Position numbers and translations under genes: made by a program. From Ilumatobacteraceae bacterium (lineage in GTDB: Bacteria > Actinomycetota > Acidimicrobiia > Acidimicrobiales > Ilumatobacteraceae), in contig JAENVT010000023.1 in NCBI GenBank assembly GCA_016650435.1, forward strand, positions 1 through 5,421: 5,421 nucleotides of DNA. Reading direction: 5' to 3'. Numbering within the stretch: position 1 is the stretch's first letter; every line of letters starts with the position of its first letter. Shown one piece after another: positions 1 through 5,421 of the stretch. Under the pieces are notes generated by a model that searched no databases, was not told where the DNA came from, and saw only the letters and a list, made by a program, of their open reading frames with translations.

Positions 1-820
1 GGCTGTCGATCATGGCGCCGATCATGTTGCCCGACGTGCCGCCGAGCAGCGTCGCCGTGACGAAGTCGCCGCACATCGGAATGAACGTCAGCATGACGCC
101 GGCGGCAATGCCCGGCCCCGCCAACGGCAAGGTCACCTGTAGGAACGTGCGAAGTCGATTGGCGCCTAGGTCCTTGCTCGCCTCACGCATGTGGTGGTCG
201 ATGCGATCAAGGGCGACGAACAGCGGCAGGATCATGAAACCGAGGTAGTTGTAGACGATCGCCAACTGCACCGCGGTTCTTGTGTCGAGAACGTTGATGG
301 GGCCGCCGAGCACTCCCCAGCTCTGCAGCAACTTGGAGATCTCACCATTGGCCGCGAGCGGGATGCGCCAGGCCAACGTGCGGATCAGGAAGCTGGTGAA
401 GCTGGGCACGACGATCAACGCCAGCATGATTGCCTTCCACTTCTCGGAAACCTTGAACACCAGGAAGTAGGCAACAGGGAACCCAAAAACGAAGCACAGA
501 GTCGTGGCGATGATCGAGATCTTCAACGTCGTCTTGAAGACGGTGAAGAAGGTGGGATCGAACGCGTCGCGGTAGTTCTGCAGGCCGGGGTGGGCCATGT
601 CGAGCGGGACGCCACTGGTCGAAGCCGTGTTCTTGACCCCGAACGAGTACCACACGATCAGCAGGATCGGCAGGACGAAGAAGAACCCGTACCACAGGAT
701 CGAAGGGATGGCGAGCGAGAACGACGGTGCCCGCAGACGCCTCCGACGCGGCGGAGCGGCCGCATGGGTGGTCAACATGTCGAACGCGACTGGCGGCCGA
801 GGACTCCCGACTAGCGACAT
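1..820 (-). CDS. potB: PotB-type polyamine ABC transporter permease (3' end cut off)
   Basis: This is an inner-membrane permease subunit of a spermidine/putrescine importer; with a PotC-type partner it would form the channel driven by PotA and fed by PotD. The frame is open from ATG at 820 to the window edge, giving 273 residues without a stop. Hydrophobic segments lie near residues 39-60, 97-122, 130-150, 184-204 and 236-258. The cytoplasmic EAA loop that docks on the ATPase is at about 213-237 (EASKDLGANRLRTFLQ, then LPLAGPGI). Compared with E. coli PotB as I recall it, about 50 residues including the last helix are missing off the left edge. The N-terminus carries roughly 25 extra residues, with Arg-rich PPRRRRLR before the first helix. 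ATG 820 is preferred over an in-frame ATG at 778 because GGAGGGGAGG sits 5 nt before it. It lies 40 bp behind potD. PotH, the putrescine paralogue, is an equally valid label. Confidence 0.93.
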   Translation of the reverse strand, partial: MSLVGSPRPPVAFDMLTTHAAAPPRRRRLRAPSFSLAIPSILWYGFFFVLPILLIVWYSFGVKNTASTSGVPLDMAHPGLQNYRDAFDPTFFTVFKTTLKISIIATTLCFVFGFPVAYFLVFKVSEKWKAIMLALIVVPSFTSFLIRTLAWRIPLAANGEISKLLQSWGVLGGPINVLDTRTAVQLAIVYNYLGFMILPLFVALDRIDHHMREASKDLGANRLRTFLQVTLPLAGPGIAAGVMLTFIPMCGDFVTATLLGGTSGNMIGAMIDS

Positions 821-825
821 GTCAA

Positions 826-835
826 CCTCCCCTCC
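826..835 (-). promoter_or_regulatory. Ribosome binding site of potB
   Basis: GGAGGGGAGG on the minus strand ends 5 nt before ATG 820. It contains two overlapping Shine-Dalgarno cores and decides the start over the internal ATG at 778, which has no such sequence at the right distance. The 40-bp potD-potB gap shows no convincing hairpin that would separate the two genes. Confidence 0.75.
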
Positions 836-860
836 GGATCTGCGGTGTCCGACGCCGACG

Positions 861-2165
861 TCACGCGCCCGCTGCGGCCTTGACCTTGTTGAGGATGTCG
901 ACCAAACGGTCCAGCGCGGGGGTGATCACCTGGGTTCGCATCGTCTTGACCTGCTCGTCCTTGAAGAAGATCATGTCGCCGTACTTCAGCTCAGGCTTGA
1001 GCTCGGTGAGCAGTTGACCCATGGTCTTCATGCCGGAGTTGTAGCCGTGGTAATCGAGATCTTTGATCGACACCTCGGGAATCAGGATCCAATCGATCCA
1101 GGCATGCGCTGCATCCGGGTTCGGTGCGCCCGCAGCGATGCAGTAGTTGTCCATCCACAGTTCGGTTTCCGGAGCACCGAGACCCCAGACCCAGTCGTCG
1201 ACGTTCCCGCCAGCATCGGAGATCTTGGGATAGGCGGCACGGGCATCGCCGTTCCACATCATCGACAGGGAGTACGCACCTTCGGCGATCTTGTCGGACG
1301 GGTAACTGTCGAATGCCTTGATGTTGGTGGCGAACTCTTCGACAAGGAACTTCTCGGCGGCGTCGAGGTCTTCCTTCTTCTCGGTGTTCCAGTCGATCCC
1401 ATTCGCCCAGAAGTACATGCCGCCCAGGTTTACCGGGGTATCGAGCACCGAACAGTTCTTGCTGCCCTCGCCCTTGCACGCCGAGATGAAATCGGCCCAA
1501 GTCTTGATCTCGGTCTTGATCTTCGTCTTGTCGTAGAACCAACCGGTCGAGCCCCAGTCCTTGCAGACGCTGTAGTCGTTGGTCGGATCCCACGCCTGGG
1601 CGAGGTAGAGAGGGTCGACGTTGACGATGTTGGGCAGCTTCGTCTTGTCGAACTTCTCGATCAGACCGTTTTGGATCATTTGCGGAATGTAGGGCCCGGT
1701 GGGCACGACGATGTCGAACCCGCTGGTGCCCTTCGACGCCTGCAGTTTGGTGATGAGGTCCTCGTTGCTCGTGTAGTAGCTGACCTGCATCTTCACGCCG
1801 AGGTCCTTTTCGGCGAGCGCACCGACGATGTCGGGATCGTTGTAGGCACCCCAGGTGTACATGTTGAGGCTGCCCGACGATTTGTTGGTCACGCGGCTCC
1901 AGTCGCCCGTGGCGACGCCAAGACCCGTGCCGCTGTCGCCGACATCGCTGGCACCCGCTGCTGCGGTGCCACCAGTGCCGCCAGCGGTCGTCCCTGCCGT
2001 GGTGCCGCCGGTGGCGTCACTCGCGACCTTCTTGTCGTCACCGCAAGCCGCAAGGATTGCGATGCCTGCAGCGGCGCCCCCCATTTGGAAGAGTGTGCGC
2101 CGTGACAACGATCTGCGGAAGCTCTCTGGTGCGAGGATCTTGATCGGTTCTTGGTTGGATGACAT
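861..2165 (-). CDS. potD: PotD/PotF-like polyamine-binding lipoprotein (probable Tat substrate)
   Basis: This is the extracytoplasmic substrate-binding protein of the importer, 434 residues. The N-terminus has SRRTLF at 21-26 (twin-arginine type), a hydrophobic stretch at 28-40 and a lipobox LAAC at 38-41, so Cys41 would be lipidated and the protein anchored outside the membrane, probably after Tat export. A Thr/Gly/Ala-rich linker covers about 50-87. The binding domain begins near 97. Landmarks shared with PotD/PotF as I recall them are Trp105 and Tyr108 (YTWGAY), DIVVPTGPY at 151-159, WNGD at 304-307, WMD at 337-339 and HGYNSG near 373-378. The W-x-G-D pattern resembles the putrescine binder PotF more than PotD. 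Gly106, Ala107 and Val245/Asn246 replace residues that are polar or acidic in the E. coli proteins, so the exact ligand is open. The start at 2165 is set by AAGGAG 4 nt upstream. Mature length fits the family; the linker makes the precursor longer than E. coli PotD. Confidence 0.93.
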   Translation of the reverse strand: MSSNQEPIKILAPESFRRSLSRRTLFQMGGAAAGIAILAACGDDKKVASDATGGTTAGTTAGGTGGTAAAGASDVGDSGTGLGVATGDWSRVTNKSSGSLNMYTWGAYNDPDIVGALAEKDLGVKMQVSYYTSNEDLITKLQASKGTSGFDIVVPTGPYIPQMIQNGLIEKFDKTKLPNIVNVDPLYLAQAWDPTNDYSVCKDWGSTGWFYDKTKIKTEIKTWADFISACKGEGSKNCSVLDTPVNLGGMYFWANGIDWNTEKKEDLDAAEKFLVEEFATNIKAFDSYPSDKIAEGAYSLSMMWNGDARAAYPKISDAGGNVDDWVWGLGAPETELWMDNYCIAAGAPNPDAAHAWIDWILIPEVSIKDLDYHGYNSGMKTMGQLLTELKPELKYGDMIFFKDEQVKTMRTQVITPALDRLVDILNKVKAAAGA

Positions 2166-2169
2166 AACG

Positions 2170-2175
2170 CTCCTT
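2170..2175 (-). promoter_or_regulatory. Ribosome binding site of potD
   Basis: AAGGAG on the minus strand stands 4 nt before ATG 2165, inside the 28-bp gap after the potA stop codon. The gap holds no visible terminator, which supports cotranscription of potA and potD. Confidence 0.7.
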
Positions 2176-2193
2176 GGGAAGGTCTTCGGTGGT

Positions 2194-3342
2194 CTAGATG
2201 GCTACTTCTGAACTTGGCTCGGCGAGCACGAGGTGCTCTTGCGCCGCCGAGAATTGATACACGTCGCGGGCTGACCACTGGCACCACACTGCGTCTCCGG
2301 GATGCAGGTTGGGCGCCTTCTGCCGAGGGAGCAGCACGATCACATCGCGCGAGGGCGTCCTGACGACGTACTGCAACGTGTCGCCGAAATGGGAAACGCC
2401 GGCAACCTCGCCGGCGAGGACGTTGAAGGTGTCGCCGGGATCGATGGCCGACAGCGTGAAGCTCTCGGGTCGCACTGCCGACAACGCCAGGCTTCCAGGT
2501 GCCACCCGTTCTTCAGGTCGGTCACACACGAACACGGTTCCGTCTTCGGCGGTCATTCCTCCATCTGTTGCGGTGCCCCGCCAGAAGTTGTTGCGGCCGA
2601 TGAAGCCGGCGACGAATGCCGATACAGGTCGTTCGTACACCGTTTCGGGATCGCCGAGTTGCTCGATGTGACCCTCGAGCATGATGGCGATTCGGTTGCT
2701 CATGCTCATGGCTTCTTCCTGGTCATGAGTGACGAACACGAACGTTATGCCTAGCTGGCTTTGCAGCAGCTTCAGTTCGATCTGCATCTCCTCGCGAAGC
2801 TTGCGGTCGAGTGCTCCGAGCGGCTCGTCGAGCAGCAGCACGCTGGGCCGGTTGACGAGGGCCCGAGCGACGGCGACGCGTTGCTGCTGTCCACCCGACA
2901 TCTGCCGCGGCCGTCGTTCGGCGAGCTTGGTCATCTTCACCATTCCGAGCGCTTCGTTCACTCGGCTGGCCACCTCGGACTTCGGCACACGCTTCTGGCG
3001 CAGGCCGTAGGCGACGTTCTCGGCAACGGTCATGTGCGGAAAGAGGGCGTATGCCTGGAAGACGGTGTTGACATCACGCTTGTAGGGAGGAATCCCCTGG
3101 ACGTACTCGCCGCTGATTCGGATGAAACCCTCGTCGGGCTGCTCGAACCCGGCAAGCATGCGCAGGGTCGTCGTCTTGCCGCATCCCGAGGGGCCGAGCA
3201 ACGACAAGAACTCACCAGGTTCGACTGACAGGTTGAGCCGGTCCACTGCGACCATCGCGCCGAATCGCTTGGTGACATCGGTCAGTTCGACCGCGCCGCG
3301 CTCCGACTCCCCACCTCTCGGCGGCCTGGACATGTCAGTCAC
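2194..3342 (-). CDS. potA: PotA-type polyamine ABC transporter ATP-binding protein
   Basis: This is the cytoplasmic ATPase that powers the importer, 382 residues, normal for the family. All nucleotide-binding motifs are present: Walker A GPSGCGKTT at 50-58, Q-loop Gln96 (NTVFQAYALFPH), signature MSGGQQQR at 148-155, Walker B VLLLDEP at 168-174, D-loop GALD at 176-179 and H-loop His206 (VTHD). The first signature residue is Met where Leu is commonest; both occur in PotA-type proteins. From about 240 comes FVAGFIGRNNFW and a C-terminal TOBE-type regulatory domain (VRPESFTL and following), typical of the PotA/MalK/CysA class. The start is GTG 3342, backed by GGGGGAG 5 nt upstream; the ATG three codons later (3333) is too far from that site. 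It is the first gene of the operon, divergent from the lrp gene, and its TAG stop precedes potD by 28 bp. PotG is the alternative label. Confidence 0.95.
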   Translation of the reverse strand: MTDMSRPPRGGESERGAVELTDVTKRFGAMVAVDRLNLSVEPGEFLSLLGPSGCGKTTTLRMLAGFEQPDEGFIRISGEYVQGIPPYKRDVNTVFQAYALFPHMTVAENVAYGLRQKRVPKSEVASRVNEALGMVKMTKLAERRPRQMSGGQQQRVAVARALVNRPSVLLLDEPLGALDRKLREEMQIELKLLQSQLGITFVFVTHDQEEAMSMSNRIAIMLEGHIEQLGDPETVYERPVSAFVAGFIGRNNFWRGTATDGGMTAEDGTVFVCDRPEERVAPGSLALSAVRPESFTLSAIDPGDTFNVLAGEVAGVSHFGDTLQYVVRTPSRDVIVLLPRQKAPNLHPGDAVWCQWSARDVYQFSAAQEHLVLAEPSSEVAI

Positions 3343-3347
3343 AAATG

Positions 3348-3354
3348 CTCCCCC
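3348..3354 (-). promoter_or_regulatory. Ribosome binding site of potA
   Basis: GGGGGAG on the minus strand lies 5 nt (CATTT) before the GTG at 3342. This spacing favours the GTG over the in-frame ATG at 3333, which would be 14 nt away. Confidence 0.65.
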
Positions 3355-3371
3355 ACTGCTCGACCGTCACC

Positions 3372-3377
3372 ATATTA
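3372..3377 (-). promoter_or_regulatory. Candidate -10 element of the pot operon promoter
   Basis: TAATAT on the minus strand lies in the only AT-rich patch of the 148-bp divergent region between potA and lrp. Transcription would start about 7 nt downstream, leaving a leader of about 20 nt that still includes the potA ribosome binding site. At the 17-bp spacing the -35 position reads TGTCGC, a poor match, so the promoter is weak or needs an activator, which would fit control by the adjacent Lrp-type protein. This is inferred from position and sequence alone. Confidence 0.4.
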
Positions 3378-3432
3378 GATTCACACCGTTGCACGCGACA
3401 GCCTCGCGGATCAAGGAAAGCGTATGTTTCCA

Positions 3433-3477
3433 CCGTGCGCGCCACGGATTCCCTTGCGCGAGGGCGCCGCAGGCGCC
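3433..3477. promoter_or_regulatory. Cluster of three dyads upstream of lrp (possible operators)
   Basis: Three short symmetrical elements follow one another just before the regulator start. CCGTG-n5-CACGG is at 3433-3447. The 14-bp near-palindrome CCCTTGCGCGAGGG at 3451-3464 has one mismatch pair. GGCGCC is repeated at 3463-3468 and 3472-3477 with 3 nt between. The first has the 15-bp length and 5-bp arms typical of Lrp/AsnC operators, but its centre is GC-rich, whereas many known Lrp sites have AT-rich centres. Autoregulation by the adjacent gene is a reasonable guess. In DNA this GC-rich, short palindromes also arise by chance, and the last two could instead form RNA hairpins. Confidence 0.3.
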
Positions 3478-3490
3478 AGTATCCGTAGAC

Positions 3491-3949
3491 ATGGACCGAT
3501 CCGGCACACAGCTCGACGCCACCGACCGGGCGATCATCGTGCAACTGCAAGCTGATGGTCGAATCCCCTACACTCGCCTCGGGACCGCCGTGGGGCTATC
3601 GGAAGCCGCGGTACGCCAACGCGTTCAACGCATGACCGACGCCGGCGTGGTGCAGGTAGTGGCCGTGACCAACCCGCTGTCGCTTGGTCTGCGGCGCATG
3701 GCGATGATCGGCGTGCACACCGCAGGACCAACCGACGACATGGCCAAGGCGCTGCAAGCGATGGACGACATCGACTACCTCGTTGTCACCGCGGGCTCGT
3801 TCGACTTCATGTGCGAGGTGGTGGTCGAAGACGACGGCACGCTGCTCGACCTGACCAACCGCATCCGCTCTGTGCCCGGTGTGGTCTCAACCGAGACCTT
3901 CATCTACCTCGATCTCGTCAAGCAAACCTTCACCTGGGGCGCGCATTAG
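3491..3949 (+). CDS. Lrp/AsnC-family transcriptional regulator
   Basis: This is a DNA-binding regulator of 152 residues, the usual size for the family. The N-terminal winged helix-turn-helix covers about 7-60 (QLDATDRAIIVQLQADGRIP, then LSEAAVRQRVQRM as the probable recognition helix at 36-48). The C-terminal RAM/AsnC ligand-sensing domain covers about 66-145, a beta-alpha-beta-beta-alpha-beta pattern with the ligand-loop segment TAGSFDF at 100-106. Family members form dimers to octamers and respond to amino acids or related small molecules. ATG 3491 is chosen because it places the conserved LDxxDR motif at residue 8; the frame is open further upstream but that part does not resemble the family. 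No Shine-Dalgarno sequence precedes the ATG, so translation may be leaderless or weak. It is divergent from potA and convergent with the dehydrogenase gene, so it probably controls polyamine uptake and breakdown; the effector is unknown. Confidence 0.95.
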   Translation: MDRSGTQLDATDRAIIVQLQADGRIPYTRLGTAVGLSEAAVRQRVQRMTDAGVVQVVAVTNPLSLGLRRMAMIGVHTAGPTDDMAKALQAMDDIDYLVVTAGSFDFMCEVVVEDDGTLLDLTNRIRSVPGVVSTETFIYLDLVKQTFTWGAH

Positions 3950-3951
3950 GG

Positions 3952-3999
3952 CAGTGGAGTGTTTCGAGGCACCACGTCCGGGCGCCAAACACTCCACTG
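3952..3999. terminator. Probable bidirectional terminator hairpin between lrp and patD
   Basis: A perfect 13-bp inverted repeat, CAGTGGAGTGTTT at 3952-3964 and AAACACTCCACTG at 3987-3999, encloses a 22-nt loop. It fills nearly all of the 52-bp gap between the two convergent stop codons, so it would act on transcripts from both sides. No U-tract follows the stem on either strand; the only T-run is the TTT inside the arm. It is therefore not a classical intrinsic terminator, and a U-less hairpin terminator, an RNA-stabilising 3' end or a protein-binding dyad are all possible. Confidence 0.65.
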
Positions 4000-4001
4000 A
4001 G

Positions 4002-5421
4002 CTAGCTATCCAGATTCGCCATGACATGTTTGATACGGGTGTAGTCCTCGAGAGCGTAGGACGACAGGTCCTTGCCGTAACCCGACTTCTTGAATCCACC
4101 GTGAGGCATCTCGGCGACGAGCGGGATGTGGGTGTTGATCCACACGCATCCGAAGTCGAGTCGCTTGGCCATGCGCATCGCCCGACCGAAGTCTTTCGTC
4201 CACACGCTTGACGCCAGGCCGTATTCGACACCATTCGCCCAGGTAACAGCCTCGTCTTCGTCGCTGAACTTCTGCACAGTGATGACGGGGCCGAATATTT
4301 CGCGCTGGATCATCTCGTCGTCTTGATGCAGACCACCGATGACGGTCGGCTCGTAGAAGAACCCCTTGCCCGCCACGGCATGCCCGCCGGCGGCGACGTT
4401 GGCGTGATCGGGTGCACGATCGACCAGGCCGCCGACGTGAGCGAGTTGGTTGGGGTTGTTGACCGGGCCGTACAGCACATCCTCGTTGTCGGGCATGCCT
4501 GTCTGTGTGCCCTTGGCCTGCTCGGCGAGCGCGGCAACGAAGTCGTCGTACACACGCGGTCCGGCCAGCACGCGCGTTGCCGCGGTGCAGTCCTGCCCGG
4601 CGTTGAAATATCCGGCAATCGCAATCCCTTCGGCTGCCGCAGCGATGTCGGCGTCGTCGAACACCACGACAGGAGCCTTGCCGCCGAGTTCGAGATGACA
4701 GCGCTTCAGGCTTTGTGCGGCTGCTGCGGCAACCTCTTGGCCGGCGCGCACCGAACCGGTGACGCTGACCATCGCCGGCGTGTCGTGCAGCACCATCGCC
4801 CTACCAGTGTCGCGGTCACCGCAGATCACGTTGAAGACACCAGGAGGAAAGAACTCGGCGGCGATCTCGGCGAGCAACGTAGTGCTGGCCGGAGTGGTGT
4901 CGCTGGGCTTCAGCACGGTGGCGTTGCCGGCGGCCAGTGCGGGCCCGAACTTCCATGTCGCCATCATCATCGGATAGTTCCACGGCGCCACCTGGGCGCA
5001 GACGCCGATCGGTTCGCGCCGGATGAATGACGTCATGTTGCGCATGTATTCGCCGGCGCTCTTGCCCTCGAGGTGACGAGCCGCTGTTGCGAAGAAGCGG
5101 ATCTGGTCGACCATCGGGGGGATCTCTTCGCTACGTGTCAGGTGAATCGGCTTGCCGGTGTTCTCGACCTCGAGCGCGATCAGTTCCTCCGCACGCGATT
5201 CAACGGCATCGGCGAAGCGGAACAATGCCAGCGAGCGCTCGCTGGGCGTGCTGTCGCGCCACGTTTCGAACGCCGCGGCGGCTGCCTGCATAGCGTCGTC
5301 GATGTCGGCCTGACCCGACAGCGGAGCGGTCGCGTACTGCTGGCCCGTCGCCGGATTGACCACCGCGGTCGTGCGGCCGTCGGCCGCGTCGACGTACTTG
5401 CCGTTGATGAAGTTCTGGAAC
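4002..5421 (-). CDS. patD: Gamma-aminobutyraldehyde dehydrogenase (start just outside window)
   Basis: This NAD-dependent aldehyde dehydrogenase is predicted to oxidise 4-aminobutanal (in equilibrium with 1-pyrroline) to GABA in putrescine breakdown, in the cytoplasm. There are 472 codons between the right edge and the TAG at 4002. Counting the first whole codon (5420) as residue 1, the N-terminus reads [15 protein letters not shown] and is intact ALDH sequence, so only a few residues are missing. Catalytic landmarks are APWNYP with Asn148, LKPSD with Lys171, VTGS near 221-223, LELGGK with general base Glu244, [10 protein letters not shown] with nucleophile Cys278, and REIFGPV with Glu374. 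The C-terminal signature [16 protein letters not shown] followed by KSGYGKD and LEDYT closely matches E. coli PatD (YdcW, about 474 residues) as I recall it. A GTG at 5363 is in frame but would remove the conserved N-terminal strand. Betaine-aldehyde or other omega-amino-aldehyde dehydrogenases are close alternatives; the polyamine transporter alongside supports this call. Confidence 0.93.
   Translation of the reverse strand, partial: FQNFINGKYVDAADGRTTAVVNPATGQQYATAPLSGQADIDDAMQAAAAAFETWRDSTPSERSLALFRFADAVESRAEELIALEVENTGKPIHLTRSEEIPPMVDQIRFFATAARHLEGKSAGEYMRNMTSFIRREPIGVCAQVAPWNYPMMMATWKFGPALAAGNATVLKPSDTTPASTTLLAEIAAEFFPPGVFNVICGDRDTGRAMVLHDTPAMVSVTGSVRAGQEVAAAAAQSLKRCHLELGGKAPVVVFDDADIAAAAEGIAIAGYFNAGQDCTAATRVLAGPRVYDDFVAALAEQAKGTQTGMPDNEDVLYGPVNNPNQLAHVGGLVDRAPDHANVAAGGHAVAGKGFFYEPTVIGGLHQDDEMIQREIFGPVITVQKFSDEDEAVTWANGVEYGLASSVWTKDFGRAMRMAKRLDFGCVWINTHIPLVAEMPHGGFKKSGYGKDLSSYALEDYTRIKHVMANLDS

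Noticed and set aside
342..695. A 117-codon minus-strand frame inside the potB region.
   Set aside because: It is an out-of-frame shadow of potB and shows none of its hydrophobic pattern.
191..814. A 207-codon plus-strand open frame opposite the potB gene.
   Set aside because: The minus strand here encodes a clear permease with membrane helices and an EAA loop; the plus-strand product is a low-complexity Arg/Asp/Glu-rich shadow.
1908..2030. Repetitive-looking GCC/ACC-rich stretch that might be a DNA repeat.
   Set aside because: It encodes the Thr/Gly/Ala linker between the lipidated cysteine and the binding domain; the low complexity is explained at protein level.
597..2105. A 502-codon open frame on the plus strand, antisense to potD and potB.
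   Set aside because: It lies opposite two clear family members in other frames, has no recognisable domain, and long antisense frames are a normal by-product of GC-rich codon use.
3122..3490. An N-terminal extension of the lrp frame starting inside potA (ATG 3122).
   Set aside because: The extra 123 residues overlap potA and bear no resemblance to Lrp proteins, which begin just before the LDxxDR motif.
4323..5030. A 235-codon plus-strand open frame opposite the aldehyde dehydrogenase.
   Set aside because: The minus strand encodes all catalytic motifs of a dehydrogenase; this frame has no family features.
4002..5363. GTG 5363 as the real start of the dehydrogenase.
   Set aside because: The frame continues upstream to the window edge with conserved N-terminal sequence (NFINGKYV), so the true start lies beyond 5421.
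1..5421. tRNA, rRNA, CRISPR, insertion sequence, riboswitch, defence or toxin-antitoxin content.
   Set aside because: Apart from the 148-bp and 52-bp intergenic regions and two gaps of 28 and 40 bp, the window is filled by five recognised genes; no such element was seen on either strand.

Overview
The window is a polyamine uptake and degradation locus from a high-GC bacterium. The most likely source is an actinobacterium, perhaps an Acidimicrobiia-like lineage. This rests on the G+C-rich composition (roughly 60-65% by eye), strong G/C bias at third codon positions, Asp/Glu/Ala-rich proteins, and a substrate-binding protein with a combined twin-arginine and lipobox signal followed by a Thr/Gly/Ala linker. 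The phylum is an inference; nothing in the window fixes the genus.

Layout from left to right: (1) the 5' part of a PotB-type permease gene on the minus strand, running off the left edge; (2) a complete potD-like gene for a lipoprotein that binds polyamines, minus strand; (3) a complete potA-like ATPase gene, minus strand, with a GTG start; (4) a 148-bp divergent intergenic region with a candidate potA promoter and several dyad symmetries; (5) a complete Lrp/AsnC-family regulator gene on the plus strand; (6) a 52-bp convergent gap almost filled by a perfect 13-bp inverted repeat, probably a two-way terminator; (7) a nearly complete gene for a gamma-aminobutyraldehyde dehydrogenase (PatD/Prr type) on the minus strand, its start just beyond the right edge.

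The transcription order on the minus strand is potA-potD-potB, with gaps of 28 and 40 bp and a good ribosome binding site before each gene. This is a single operon that very likely continues into a second permease gene (potC-like) outside the window. The transporter should import putrescine or a related amine. The dehydrogenase oxidises 4-aminobutanal, made from putrescine by transamination or oxidation, to GABA. The Lrp-like protein between them is the natural candidate to sense the amine or a product and control both sides. A matching aminotransferase or oxidase is expected beyond the right edge but is not visible.

I found no sign of a novel defence system, mobile element, CRISPR array, tRNA or rRNA. 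The points most worth a second look are the non-canonical hairpin between lrp and patD, the altered ligand-pocket residues in the PotD-like protein, the cluster of dyads in front of the regulator, and a short upstream reading frame overlapping the regulator start.
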